In this document: positions 23,280-36,369 of the stretch, one piece after another
How positions within the stretch are numbered: position 1 is the stretch's first letter
How the letters are laid out: every line of letters begins with the position of its first letter
Source of the DNA: Brassica napus
Taxonomy: Eukaryota > Streptophyta > Magnoliopsida > Brassicales > Brassicaceae
NCBI RefSeq assembly: GCF_020379485.1
Contig: NW_026014872.1
Location: forward strand, 248,001-312,000
DNA length: 64,000 bases
Reading direction: 5' to 3'
Made by a program: the position numbers and the translations under genes
Notes under the pieces: generated by a model
The model's input: the letters and a program-made list of their open reading frames with translations, nothing else
Told to the model about the DNA's origin: nothing
Databases searched by the model: none

Positions 23280-23976
23280 GAGTGCATTACCATTTAGGAC
23301 ACTTTTTTCACTTTTTGACATGTTTAGACACATGTTGCTGGAAGGACACTTTCTATTATGTTTTGGTAAAATCTGGACGAAACTGCCCTTCGCTGAGAAA
23401 TCTGATTCAAAAAAGTAATTGTGTATTTTTTCTATTTAGTTAGTGGGGACCAAATTTAGTTGACTTTTTTGGTGGAGTTATGAAAGTAGGTTAATAAATA
23501 AAATGAACAATTTACAGCCATTGGATGTGAAATAGATTAAGAAATCCAACGGTAGAAGACTATTGCTATTTCAAGACTTTAGTTAGTACGTTTATAAAAG
23601 AAGAGATTTTTATCTGCCGTTGGATATGGAAGCAAAAGAAGATCATAGGGCTAAGGCAATTTGTACTTTTTTTTACCCTATCATGTTTAATTCATTATTA
23701 TTTCAATTTCTAATATATAAATAAATATATAATATCCATATAAAAATTTATTTATTTTTTTCTTATTATTTTGATATCCATATCCATATATTTTATACTT
23801 TAATGTTTAACTAAAATTTTCAAATTATAATTTATTGTCCATGTATTTCGTGTACGTGGACAAAATAAGTGTGGATAAAAAAACTGTGGATGGGAGAATT
23901 GATATTGTGGACAAAGAGATGTTCATGTGAGTAACTGAAATGGGGATGGTTGTTTGTAGATACATATCTTAGGGTG

Positions 23977-24031
<55 letters not shown>

Positions 24032-25135
24032 TTTATTTGAGTTGAATAGGGTCTAAAGTGCACTAATAAAAGTTTGTGGCTAAATCAAAAGAACCTTTCT
24101 GCATATTTTAAGAATCTTGGGATGAAAGCTTGAATAACCAAAAATTCAGGCACCACAGTTGCAAAAACTCATTTTGCTTTCTCTCAAACGAATGAACCCA
24201 CATCAAAGTTTATTGATCTTCACGAATTAAGAATCAAAACAATTTTTTTTGCTCATGATGACAACGTCTGGTGCAATTTCAAAAGCTGTTGTTGACGCAT
24301 GCCTAATACAATAATACCCACAAGCCATTTGCATCAATTACTTGAATCATCAAAGATTTTTCCAGATTGACGGCCTGGTCCCAGCAAGATCCCATCAAAT
24401 CGCTGCAGAGACAAACAACTTCGTTTAACGACTTCAATCTGCGGTCAAATCTCTAAGCCTTTGTCTCCTCTACCGTGGATTTCATGTTTTTTCCACCGCT
24501 GATTTCATGTCTCCTCCGCCATGTATCCTCCGCTGCAGGTTTCATCGGTGATGAAAAATTCTCTAATCGGATTTGGCTCTTGTCCACGTCCATCTCCCAA
24601 AGCTTCTCCATCAAAAATTCACACACCGTAAGTTCTGGTATAACCTAAGAGGCGAGGAGTCATGTGTCTTCTCCATCAAAATCTCACACACTGTAACCTC
24701 TGATATCGTTTACAGTAGGGATAAAAGTGATGAGAGAGGAATTAGGGCTAGGAGAGAAATCAAATTTGCGGCGAGACCTCTAGAATCATGGAGATTATGA
24801 AATTGAAGATGAAGGAGAAGAGGTTAGGAAATTAAGAAAGTGAATCTGAATTTCTAAAAAAATAAAGATGGAGAGAGAATAAAGGTTCTGTTTTATAATA
24901 AATGTTCCGTTTCGAAAACTCAAAAAATGTTTGGTTTATCAATTTATTTTTAAAACAAAAAACATAAAATTCTTATAGTTGGGATTTGGAAAAGTGAGAT
25001 GAGTTAGAGTTAGAAGAGAGTGTAGTTAGTTAGAGGGTATGTAGGACATTGCACAAGGAAGATGTGTGACTCCAGCAACAAGTGTCTTAATATGTAATAT
25101 GAAAGACAAAAAGTGTCTTAGAGAGTAAAAAATTC
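23280..25135. mobile_element. non-autonomous MULE with 9-bp target duplication
   Basis: TAGTATTAA occurs at 23271-23279 and 25136-25144. The ends GAGTGCATTACC...GGACACTTTTT and GAATTTTTTACT...AGACACTTTTT (complement) are imperfect inverted repeats, with TGTTGCTGGA inverted again further in. The interior holds an (AT)n tract and a G+C-richer part at about 24360-24830 that could be captured gene sequence but that I do not recognise. No transposase. Confidence 0.7.
23975..24029. repeat. (AT)n microsatellite
   Basis: About 27 AT dinucleotides within the MULE. Confidence 0.9.
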
Positions 25136-25758
25136 TAGTATTAATTAAATAATTATTATTATTTATACATACACTAATATGTAACTTAAGAACTCAATTT
25201 TAAAAAACTATATTTGGAAGTGCTTTTATAGGATTGCGTAAATTACTATTTTATAAAACCAAAGTCTTATTGTTTTGTCAACAAAACTGTTTGTCGTAAA
25301 TATTATCTCTGGACAAAGTCTTATTTTAATTAAAAAAAATTTGGCAGCTGTAGTGTTTTATAATTACCTGGTTCAGTTTGATATTTCTCAATTAGAAGAG
25401 TAGATATGGTTTGGGTGGTCTACCCAGGAGGCTTTGATACGGGTCCTACATTGACCTTGTTGAGATATAAAACAAGGCGACTTTTGCAACTTTTCTGCCT
25501 TCCTTCCCCAAACGATTCAGACTTTCACTTACTAGGATCCGTGCCGTTTCAATCTCACTAAAACGACGTGCAAGTCACTTGTATCCATGTTGAACGCTGT
25601 GTCGTCTCTCCCCCACAAAGCCGCCACTGTACAAAGCGCCTACGTTTTCATTTTCCGGCCCCCAAATCATTTTATACTTTCCCGCCTTGCCAAATCTCTT
25701 TCTAAATCGTTTCATCAGCTGCTGCTAAACGAATCGACACAAACCCTAAAACCGCAGA

Positions 25759-28700
25759 ATGTCGACGTGGCAGCTATTACCCGATTCAAGCGGCGACGGT
25801 TTCCGGTGGGATGCAGGTGGCCGGATTCTTCAGTCTGGCAAATCCGATTCTCCGGCAACCACAGCTCCCCCTCTACCTTCCATGGCGGATCTCTTGCTCC
25901 GAGGTGATTCTTTTCTCTTCAGTCTGGGAAATTGACTATTAATATTTATTGTTTGATGAATCGCTCATGTGAGGGAGGTTAAATAAATAAATGATTGTTT
26001 GATGGAAAGGATGCTCGAAACTTATAGAACCAGAGGAATCGAAGCCAACAATGTTCACGACTGCTCTGGGCAAATCTGTTGCTCTTAAAGACTCTTCGCT
26101 TTCCAGAGCCAAATCGATTTTATCAGATTCAGGTACCCTTTCTTTTAGTTTTACAGGAAGGAAACCTCTTTTATTTTCTTAGACATGTGTTAGATAATAG
26201 GTGAAATGCTTTCAGAAAAACGTTTTGAATGTTCTTTGTTGTTAATTTCACGCTGTTTGTTGAGAAGAAGGAATCAACTTACTATCTTACTTTGTCAAGT
26301 GGATGACTGACTATTAAAATTGACATTTTTTTTTGTTGCTAACAGCTGATGATCTATTACTTGCCTTTCTATTTGTGTAGACGATGTCGCTCTCTCCAGG
26401 GAGAGTGGGTTTGGTGTTCCCAACTCTTGTTTCCAGACTGCTTCTAACAAGAAGGTTAACGTGTCTTCTGCTGGTATGGCAAGAGCCAAGGCATTGTTAG
26501 GACTAGAAGAAGAAGATGAGTTTAGTGTATTCAAACACGTGAACCACCGTTTGCCTTCTTCCCACCAGCAGCAACATGGGTTAAGGACTCCTGAGACGTT
26601 TGGTGCTGAGCATCGTTCTGTAACTCCAGGAGGACATAATGTATCTGGGAAAAGATGTGAAATTTTGAGTTCATCTCCAAAGGTTCCTCAAACAAAGTTT
26701 CAAACTGCTGGTGGGAGATCATTGTCAGTGTCAGTCGAAGCCTTGAATCGTGCCAGAAGCCTTCTTGGGGACCCTGAGTTAGGGCCTTTCTTTGACGATG
26801 TTGATCACTTTGTTACACCCCAGAAAGATAAATGGATAGGTGGTGATATTGCTCATGAGAGCAACAAGCATACATCTAATAGTTTCATATCTCCTCTTCA
26901 ATCTTCTTCAAAGCAATTCAGATCAGTCAAATTGGAGGACGTAGCTTCCGGGGTTAATTTGATCAAGAAATTTGATGCGGCTGTTGATGAGACACATGGT
27001 AACACGCCTTTAGCATCTGATAAGGCAGTTACTAATACCATGGGAACCGGTTTCATTCCAAGATCTTCACAATTTGGAAGGCAAGCTCACCAGCCACTTG
27101 TCGATATCACAAATCGCAATGATATAGCTCATGCTAACAGTAACAATAGACAAGAAAGTAGCCAAAAGAAAAGACTGGGAAAGACAGTCTCCGTTCCTCC
27201 TTTTAAAAGGCCGAGAACCTCCTCCTTTAAAACTCCTCTAATGAAAAATGACCAGCATCCTTCAAATGGTAATATATTCAGGAAACCTTTTTTTTATTTG
27301 GTTGCCTCTCAGATTTATAACTGTTGGTGTCCTGTCTATTATCAGGTTTTTCTGTAGTATCTTGTGATACACAATATTCCAAAAGGGTGCTTTCTACAAG
27401 AACTGAAGAAAGGTCTCCAAGAATATATATCAAGGATTATTTTGGAATGCGTCCAAGAGCTACGACCAAGGTATACCTCTTTCGTCCCTTTCACATGTTC
27501 CGGTGTTATATATATATTTACCTTATTGTTTTTCATTCACTCAAACCACGCTTACGGGATGTTTTTAGATGGCTGTGCCAGAACATGTCAGACGAATCAA
27601 ATCAAGTAATGCAGATAAATATGCATTTGGTGATGTCTCTTCTTCAAGTGTGGTGGGAGCTGAAACTTTTCATCAGATGTTGGCAGAATCTGGTGCTTCC
27701 TTACAATGTGCATCTAGAGAGTAATTTCTCCGTTCCCTTGAAATGCTTTAACTTTTAAGTTACCCATCTTGTTTGCATATTGTATCAGACGTACTAATGA
27801 TCTTGCACGTGACTCTAATTTTATTAGATAGACAGTCAGAGTGAGCAATAATTTCTACATCTATTATCTATTTATCTCTACATGTATATGCACTAGGTGG
27901 GTCACCAATCACTACAGGTGGATAGTTTGGAAACTCGCATGCTACGAGACATACTACCCAGCCAAATGCAGAGGAAACTTTCTGACGATCACCAATGTCC
28001 TCCAGGAACTAAGATATAGGTTTCTCCATCGTTCAGTATATCTTTTTTTTTTAACTTGTTATTACTTGAACTAATGCAAAGTCTAACATGATTAATCTAC
28101 CTACATAGATATGAGAGAGAGGTCAATCATGGTCACTGCTCTGCAATAATGAGGATTCTGAGTGGTGATGCTCCAGCTTCTTCAATGATGGTGCTCTGCA
28201 TATCTGCTATTAATCCAGAGACTCGAGAAACACATGGTTCTGATAGTGGCAACAATGTGAAAATAGAACTCACTGATGGGTGGTATGAACTTGCTATTGT
28301 TGTATTCAAACCTGTTTTCTTGCTTTCTTTCCTCATGGATTTTTTCTAAAAATAAAATTCACAGGTACTCGATAAATGCTGCTCTGGATGTCATGCTGCG
28401 AAAACAGCTGAATGCTGGAAAATTGTTTATTGGGCAGAAGCTTCGGGTAAGTTATTTCTTGCAAGCTTTAAATATTTTGTCTGGCAATACATATTTTTGG
28501 TCAGATCATTTACTTCCAGCATGCTCACGTTCTTATTACTTATTTGAAGATTCTTGGGGCAGGACTTTCTGGCTGGAGTACCCCAACATCACCTCTTGAG
28601 GTTTCTTAGACTTTGAATTTTCTTTTAGACTTTTAGTTAAAATCCTCCCATGTTGGTTTCTTCATGATTGCATTCACCCAAACTTTCAGGCAGCGATTTC

Positions 28701-31036
28701 GAATACAATCTATTTGTTGTTGCATATTAATGGGACATACAGAGCTCACTGGGCGGACCGACTAGGATTCTGTAAGTAGCTTTATGCTGTGTACCTCACT
28801 ACTACATCCTCTGAGTTGCTTATTTCATAGCATTTTGTGCTTTCATATTGTTTTACTTATATTGTCTTTTGATCTCTTCTTCAAGGTAAAGAAGTTGGTG
28901 TCCCTCTGGCTCTCAACTGTATCAAGTGCAATGGGGGCCCTGTGCCTAAAATGTTAGCTGGAATTACACGAATATACCCTATCCTATACAAGGAAAAGTC
29001 AGTATAAAAGAAAATTCTGGCAGTATACTTATGGCAAAGAGACTTATACTTGCTTGGTATTACAGGTTAGGTGAAAAGAAGTCAGTAGTTCGATCAGAGA
29101 GGATGGAATGGAGAATGATCGAGCTGCATAACCAGAGGCAAGTTTCTATTATTAGCTGTAGAGAACAACTTTTAGTGACGTTTATGTGATCAATTCAGAA
29201 TATGAATCTCTTGTCTATGGAGTGTCATCAGTAACTAACCAAAGATTTAAAGGTTCCGTTACATACAATCTGTATATGCTAACAAATCTTCTGGCCTTTC
29301 TGAATGTGGAGGGATATTTCTATTGTTCTAGTCAACAGACGAGCTACAGTTTGCAGTTCTTCTCAAGCTTACTTGTCATTTTTTTTATGTTCTGTTTGAC
29401 TGTAGGCGCTCAGATCTTATAGAGGGTCTTATATGTGAGTACCAGGGAGGAATCAATGGTGTCGACAGCCAGAACGATACTGACAGCAAAGAAGGAGCCA
29501 AGCTCTTTAAGCTGTTAGAGTCTGCTGCTGAACCTGATTTCCTAATGGCAGATATGAGTATGGAAGAGTTGAACTGTTTCAATAGATATAAAGAAAAGTT
29601 TGAGGTAGAATACTGTGAATCTTTCTTAACAGGTCGTTTCAGTTCTAAATTAAATTAACTGTTTCAATCTAAAACCTCAGGCGGCCATGGAGAAAAAGAT
29701 GGAAAAATCAGTTGCAAAAGCTCTGGAAGACGCTGGCTTAGGTGAAAGGGATGTCACTCCATTCATGAGGATTAGGCTTGTTGGACTGACGAGCTTAAGT
29801 TATGATGGACACCCAAATCCAAAAGAAGCCATTTTAACAATCTGGAATCCAACGGAGACACAGGTATATTGAAAATGCCTAGTCTCTGAATGGTTCCAGG
29901 CACTTTTTCTAATGCGTTATATAAGTTTACAGAACCTTTGCCATATGAGTTTTAGATTTCAGGGCGAGTTCGTATCAGAAATGCGACCACATGGTTGAGA
30001 AAATTTTGTTTCTTGTAGACTCATAAAACAGTTGCCACTTACTTCCACTGTGACAGAGAACCGAGTTGACAGAGGGGAAAATATACGCAATGAAGGGGCT
30101 GGTACCAATGAACATAGATTCAGAAACACTGTACTTACATGCCAAAGGATCTAGCTCAAGATTGCAGCCTTTGTCTCCAAAAGCTTCTGAAAGATTTCAG
30201 TAAGTTGTTTTGTGGCCTTTCTGAAGACATACCTAAATCTATCTCATTCTGTATGTTTATGTTTCAGGCCCTTTTTCAACCCCCGTAAATCGATGTCATT
30301 GTTGGATCTTGGTGAAATTCCTCTTGGAAGGTTGATAGCTTTTGTTTATGTTCACCCTTTACCAAACGTACTTTTGCTTATCTAACATATCTTATATAAT
30401 CATCATCCTTTTAGTGAATTTGATATGGCGGCGTACGTTGTATATGTTGGAAATGCGTACACGGATGTTGACCAAAAGAAGCAGTGGGTGTTTGTTACAG
30501 ATGGATCCTTACAATATTCAGATTCAGGGAAAATCGCAAACAGACTTCTCGCTATAAGCTTCAGAACATCATCCATGGATGACCTCCACAGCCCCCTCAT
30601 TAGCCATAATCTTGTCGGATCTGTGGTAAAACTCAAAATCTTGTTAATGCAATCAATTGGCAAGAGCCTTTCACATTGTTATAATAAATGTTGTTTGGCA
30701 GGTAGGGTTCTGCAATCTAATAAAAAGAGCCAAGGATGTGGAAAACGATATGTGGGTTTGTGAGGCGATGGAGAATTCGGACTACTTCTTAAACGCAGAT
30801 GCTCCTTGCCCTTCTCACCTTAAAACCAGCAGTGGCCATATCCAAATATGGGCTAACCTCTCTTTTTCTAAATCCGTCCGTTCTCTTTCTATTATTTATT
30901 ATATAATCTTTTACCAAATGCATAGATGATTTGGATTCAGTCATTCTTCTAATAGCTGCTCTTGTTTTTTTTTTTTTAATTTCAGATCATCGACCAACTT
31001 CGGCAGAGAGCTATACTTATTGTCGGTGCTTGTTAA
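25759..31036 (+). CDS. BRCA2: BRCA2 homologue, RAD51-binding recombination mediator
   Basis: Nineteen exons join in frame: 25759-25903, 26010-26132, 26381-27268, 27346-27470, 27569-27720, 27897-28019, 28109-28282, 28365-28446, 28550-28600, 28690-28771, 28886-28997, 29066-29137, 29406-29604, 29681-29863, 30057-30199, 30268-30330, 30415-30625, 30702-30875, 30986-31036, giving 1050 aa. BRC repeats, which load RAD51 or DMC1 on single-stranded DNA, begin at FTTA (residue 64), FQTA (107) and FQTA (196). From about residue 400 follow the helical domain that binds DSS1 (RIYIKDYFGM; VTNHYRWIVWKLAC) and the OB folds (NAGKLFIGQKLR; AYVVYVG). Arabidopsis BRCA2 proteins are near 1150 aa with four BRC repeats, so one appears lost here. 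Intron 12 (29138-29405) uses a GC donor. Acts in nuclear homologous recombination and meiosis. Confidence 0.92.
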
Positions 31037-31688
31037 TCATATCATGCACAAGGTGTATTGCATACATATATTATATATTTTGGGATAGTTAAAGCCAATT
31101 AGATCCGTGAGTAACGATAAACATAAGGATATTTTTAGTCCCCGTACTTGGTAATCTCCTCAAAGACAACATTGTAAGAAAGGTGTCGTGTGTTTGTCAT
31201 TTGAACTTTGAGTCTCTCTTGGGGTAAATTTAATGATTTAGGATTCACCAAGTCCCACTAGAATTTTGTTTTAAATTTTTTTTTTTTAATTAAACTCTAC
31301 AATAGTTGCTCTTAGTCAAAATTACATATCTCCCAAACAATTTTTTAACTCAGATTGAACTGATAGCTGGACTGGGTTAAGCTGTAAATTGGACAGATAT
31401 CTTGGTTGGTGGTTGCATAAAATAGCGAGGTGGTCTATTTTATCTAATTTATTAATTTAGAATCCTATTTTTAATCTACTATAAAGAAGTCATATTAAGA
31501 GCATAAATTAATAACTTAACAACCTAACCTAAATTTACTCAAATATAATGTTTTTCTAACAGAATACAATATACGTCTAAATAATTATATTCCAAATAGA
31601 AGTCATTATTGGTATACATTGTACAATTATCATTGGTATTTATAAATGAATAATCATTGTTAGATGCTTATGTCAGATTTCTACCTAA
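31037..31688. other. intergenic region downstream of BRCA2
   Basis: Holds the expected BRCA2 3' untranslated region; a T-rich tract at 31263-31290. No further gene seen. Confidence 0.4.
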
Positions 31689-31712
31689 TCTATCTATCTA
31701 TATCTATATTAA

Positions 31713-32740
31713 TAAAATGGACTTTTTGAGGCTCCATAGAGTATCCACATCAGCAAAAAAAAACTTCTCCCGAAAGATGACACATATCATAAAATATAGT
31801 TTTACATTTTAATATTACTAATTTTCGAAAATTACAAATAATATGTAAACATACAGCATAAAAAATAGAAAAACTACATTAAACATATGTAAAATTGTAG
31901 TTTTACATTTTAATATTAATAAAATTGACCTTTTGAGGCTCCATAGAGCAACCACATCAGCAAAAAAAAAAATTTTCCCGAAAGATGACACGTGTCGTAA
32001 AATATAGTTTTACATTTTAATATTACTAATTTTCGAAAATTATAAATAATATGTAAACATACAGCATAAAAAATAGAAAAACTACATTAAACATATGTAA
32101 AATTATAGTTTTACATTTTAATATTACTAATTTTCGAAAATTATAAATAATATGTAAACATACAACATAAAAATGAAAAAACTACATTAAACATATGTAA
32201 GATTACCATTTTTCACTTAAAAAAAGACGGCTTATCTCCATAATGTAACATTACCGTTTTATTAAAAAAAACAAAAAACATTATATATAATTTCGAAAAT
32301 AATAAATATATGTAAACATACAACATAAAAAATGGAAATACTACATTAAACATATGTAAGATTACCATTTTATATTTTTATTTTAAAAAACAATATGTAA
32401 AAATACAAAATAAAAAATGGAAAAACTATATTAAACATATGTAAGATTACCATTTTTCACTAAAAAAAAGACGGTTTATCTCCATAATTTAACATTACTA
32501 TTTCAAAAATAATAAATAATATGTAAACATACAACATAAAAAAATGGAAATACTACATTAAACATATGTAAGATTACCATTTTACATTTAAAAATAACAA
32601 TAATATGAAAACATACGACATAAAAAAAAATAGAAAAACTACATTAAACATATGTAAGATTACCATTTTTCACTAAAAAAAACGGCTTATCTCCATAATG
32701 TAACATTACCATTTTATAAAAAAGAAAAAAAAACATAAAT
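31713..32740 (+). repeat. internal tandem repeats of the Helitron
   Basis: The block AATAAAATKGACYTTTTGAG at 31713 recurs at about 31918. It is followed by four to five imperfect copies of ACATTAAACATATGTAAGAT (near 31870, 32080, 32185, 32345, 32440, 32560 and 32645), giving a decayed array with periods of about 100 and 200 bp. AT-rich units at 33040, 33210 and 33475 (TTGTATTGTTATCTGAAAA) form a second array of about 200-250 bp period. Confidence 0.65.
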
Positions 32741-33641
32741 ATAACTATTTGACTATTTGTCCAAGTTCTTCTATTAAACACTGTCATTTTACATTAAAAA
32801 TGGAAAACTACATTAAAATCTAAACATTTATCTTAAAATATAAAATATAGATATTAACTAAATATAAATTATAAGAAAGAGAAATACTCAATATATAGAA
32901 AAATAAATAATGAGTAAATATTATAAATATATAAATATACGAATTATATATACAATTATATATACGAGTTACTTATTAATAATAGTAAGAATTATCCAAA
33001 ATCTGAAAATATAATTTAAAAAAAGAGATAATATACATATATATATATTGTATTGTTATCTGAAAAGGTCTTTTAGTGAAAATTTAAAAACATAAATTAT
33101 ATAACTAAATATTAATCAAATAAAATTATTAATTATATAATCAAAAATAGAATATTGAGTTATCCAAAAACTAAAATTATAATTAAAAAAAGATAATATC
33201 TATATATATTGTATTTTTATCTGAAAAAAGTCTTTTAGTAAAAAGTTAAAAAACATAAATTATATAATTCAATATTAATCAAATAAAAGTTTTTAATTAT
33301 ATAATTAAAAATAGAATATTGAGTTATTTTAAGATTTGTTTTAATTGATTAAAACGAAATTAATTTGAAAATAAATCGAAATTTTAATTTATTTGATAAG
33401 ATAATTGATTAAAATTAATAATAGTAAGAATTATCCAAAATTTGAAAATATAATTTAAAAAGAGATAATGTCTATATATATTGTATTGTTATCTGAAAAA
33501 GTCTTTTAGTAAGTTAAAAACATAATTATATAACTAAATATTAATCAAATAAAATTCTTAATTATATAGTTAAAAATAGAATATTGAATAATCCAAAATC
33601 TAAAAATATAATTAAGAAAAAATAATTTATATATATATATA

Positions 33642-34999
33642 TCTATCTTATTAAAACTCAAGTACAAAATTGGAGTGTTTGGAGACTTGAATAGGACTTT
33701 TAAAAATTTGGAGTGTTTGGAAACATGGATTGAAGTCTTTTAAAAAAAATATTTTTGTTTGAAAACAAGGATAGTACTATTAAGAAAAACAATAATGGGC
33801 TTATGTTTTTTTAAAAAATTGAAATTTATCTAGGCCACTTTTAAAATATACCAAAATGGGTCAATCTAATTCCCTAAAATTTTTTTTTCTAAACTAACCA
33901 TAAAACAAAATTTAAACTTTATATACATATTTCAAATCAAAATAATAATTCAAATTTGATTTATATCAAAAATTGATTCAAAAATATACATATATTCAAA
34001 AATGGATTTTACTAAACTATTTTTCAATAACCATTATAAAAAAATATTGTCAATATATATAAGAAAAATATAATACAAAGCCCAATTTGAAATACCAACT
34101 CAAATTATGGTTTTCATATTTCATATTAAGTTTTAAAAATATAATATATGTAATTATTTATATGATGGTATGTATAAAATACTATTAATTATATGATTAC
34201 TTATATGATGGTACATATAAAATACGATTAATTATATGATGATAAAATATGATATATAATAATGACTAGGGATGGGCTTTTGGATACCCATACAGGTTTA
34301 GTTCTGATCGGTTTGTATTTTAGGTTTTCGGGGTCAAAGATTTCAGCCTTATTAGAATGTTTCTAAATTTTGGTTTGAGTTCGATTTGGATCTTTGCGGG
34401 TTTGGTTTGGGTTTGGATAACTAATTTAAATTATTTTTAAAGTCTTAAATCATTATATATTTTAAATTTCTCAAAATGTATAAATAAAATAATATATTAC
34501 GTATAAATTTGAATAACATATGTCATAATACTTAAGCTTAACATATCAATTGGCTTGATTTAAAATTTTGGATACGAAATCAATAATTATTTTAAGTATT
34601 TTTGGTGATTTGAGTATACTTTAACTATTTCAGATATTTACTTTTGACTATCTATATATATTTTCAAGTATTTAAACCAATTTAAAAGTATCATTTTTGA
34701 TGTTTTATATACGTTAAATCTAAAAATAATTAATATATATAAGTATATAAATCTATTTTTAGATAAATTCGGATACCCAAATACTTCGGTTCGGATCAGA
34801 TTCGGTTCTCTAAATAACAAAATTTTGAATAATTAGAATATTTAATCAATTTATGTTTGGGTTTGGTACTATATCTTTGGATCGGTATCGGTTATGTTCC
34901 TCGGATTCATTTTTCCAAATCCTAATAATTACATGAAAAACAAATATCAACATATTTTTCAAAATATACACCCGCGCGCCTGCGCGGGTCAAAATCTAG
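33642..34999 (+). mobile_element. Helitron with perfect terminal hairpin, nested
   Basis: Starts TCTATCTTATTAAAACTC after A and ends CTAG (34996-34999) before T. An 8-bp perfect stem ACCCGCGC/GCGCGGGT (34970-34977 and 34982-34989) with a 4-base loop lies six bases upstream of CTAG. The empty site is confirmed by repeats of the host element, where TATATATATTGTATTG is uninterrupted (33217 and 33473). Contains a hAT-like element at 34267-34924. Confidence 0.8.
34267..34924. mobile_element. hAT-like element inside the nested Helitron
   Basis: Left end TAGGGATGGGCTTTTGGATA and right end complement TTAGGATTTGGAAAAATG are similar inverted ends. The flanking 8-mers ATAATGAC (34259-34266) and ATAATTAC (34925-34932) match at 7 of 8. 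GGTTTGGGTTTGG and GGATCGGTATCGGTT motifs are typical of this MITE class. Confidence 0.6.
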
Positions 35000-35170
35000 T
35001 ATTGTATTGTTATCTGAAAAAGTCTTTTAGTATAAAGTTAAAAAATATAAATTATATATTAAAAATAGAATATTGAGTTATTTTAAGATTTATTTTAGTA
35101 TAATAAATATAATATACAAAAAACTTTTCAAAAATTTATGAAAATGTTTAAGTCCGTATTGTGGGCAAAA

Positions 35171-36142
35171 TCTATATATATAAAGAAATGTTCGCCTCTC
35201 TCCCGTGAAGCCACGTCATCAATTCGTGCGTTCTGGGAGTGACACGTGTCTCATTTTATATTTAAGACCAAAATAAATGAATGCAGTTAAGGGTAATTGA
35301 ACCCAGCACCTCTAGCACTGGTAATTTCTCTTAGAACCACTAGGCTAAAGTCACTTTTTATAAATACGTGGCCGCGAAAATACTTATTATCGTGTCAGCT
35401 GGAAGCCCATGCTTCTTCTACTTGTGGCCAGGACCGACACTGAACTGACATCAAGATGAAGATCGTGAAGTTAAAAACTTTGCTCCAAACAGTTTTGCAA
35501 TGTTTCCAACCTTTATAACTTGATGCATATAATATATATCAAAATACATTTGTTGTACACGCTTTTATTAGTTTTGCTTTTAAAAGAAGGTATTTACAGT
35601 TATAAATGTTTTGTGCCAGTGAAGTAATGGTTGAAAAATCTCTATACATATGTCATTTCAAAATAACACTCAACTTCTATATATAGTCAATACATATGTC
35701 CATGTTATATTCTAGACTAAATATTTTCTCTTTTAAAAATATAGAAAACAATTTTTTTAGTCTACAAGCAAATGTTGTAGAGCAAGTATGCATTATACAA
35801 AATAATATATATTTAAAATCCATACATAAAAACATAAAAGTTGTTATATGCCTCTTTCTGACACATGCACACTCCACTATGAATAAGAATTAAAAAAAAC
35901 AGTATTGTCATCAAACTTTATCACAAATCCACATTTGTACATCTATAATTATGAGTTGGACAATTAGTTAATTTGATACAATACCAAAGCAAGAATAATC
36001 GAAAAACAACTATACCACCGCATACTAATAAGTAAGACATAACAAATAACCAAATTCTTGAATCTTAAAACAAATTTCAACTCGATCATTTAGTGAATAT
36101 CAAATTAACTAATATCCCGCCCGTAGGGCGGGCCAACCCTAG
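35171..36142 (+). mobile_element. Helitron (972 bp) inserted in the 3' end of the host Helitron
   Basis: Begins TCTATATATATAAAGAAATG after A (35170) and ends CTAG (36139-36142) before T. The hairpin CCCGCCC/GGGCGGG stands at about 36117-36133. Early on it has GCCACGTCATC and GACACGTGTC blocks shared with the fragment at 36180-36220. Confidence 0.75.
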
Positions 36143-36369
36143 TACCTAGTAAAGTAGTGTTTCCTTCCTCCTGGTGCTGTCACGTCATTAAGTAGGTGGA
36201 GGAAACGCTGCCACGTGTCCCATTCTTTTAAAAAACTGCATTCGTACGGCTTTGCGGTCTGTTGGGCCCAAATCATCTCTTTCTCTAGCCCATAAGGGTA
36301 TACTTGATGAAACACGGCGTTTTCTAATACACTCTTTCATCTTCTTCTTCACTCTCTGAAACAATACAT

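Larger units (their letters stand above)
23123..25240. mobile_element. MITE split by a younger MULE
   Basis: The left part TTAGAGCAACTCTAATGG to the GTTAAGTTATATTTGGTGTA block is mirrored on the far side by TTTATACATACACTAATATG through CTTAAGAAC to GGAAGTGCTTTTA. The two halves are separated by the MULE 23280-25135; joined, they would make a MITE of about 260 bp. Exact ends and target duplication are unsure. Confidence 0.45.
31703..36149 (+). mobile_element. Helitron interrupted by two further Helitrons
   Basis: Begins TCTATATTAATAAAATGG after A (31702) and ends CTAG (36146-36149) before T. Its 3' end is itself split: GTCCGTATTGTGGGCAAAA at 35152-35170 continues after the insert as TACCTAG at 36143. 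Inside lie the Helitrons 33642-34999 and 35171-36142. The 5' end with GGCTCCATAGAG is repeated about 205 bp further on. No protein-coding capacity. Confidence 0.6.
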
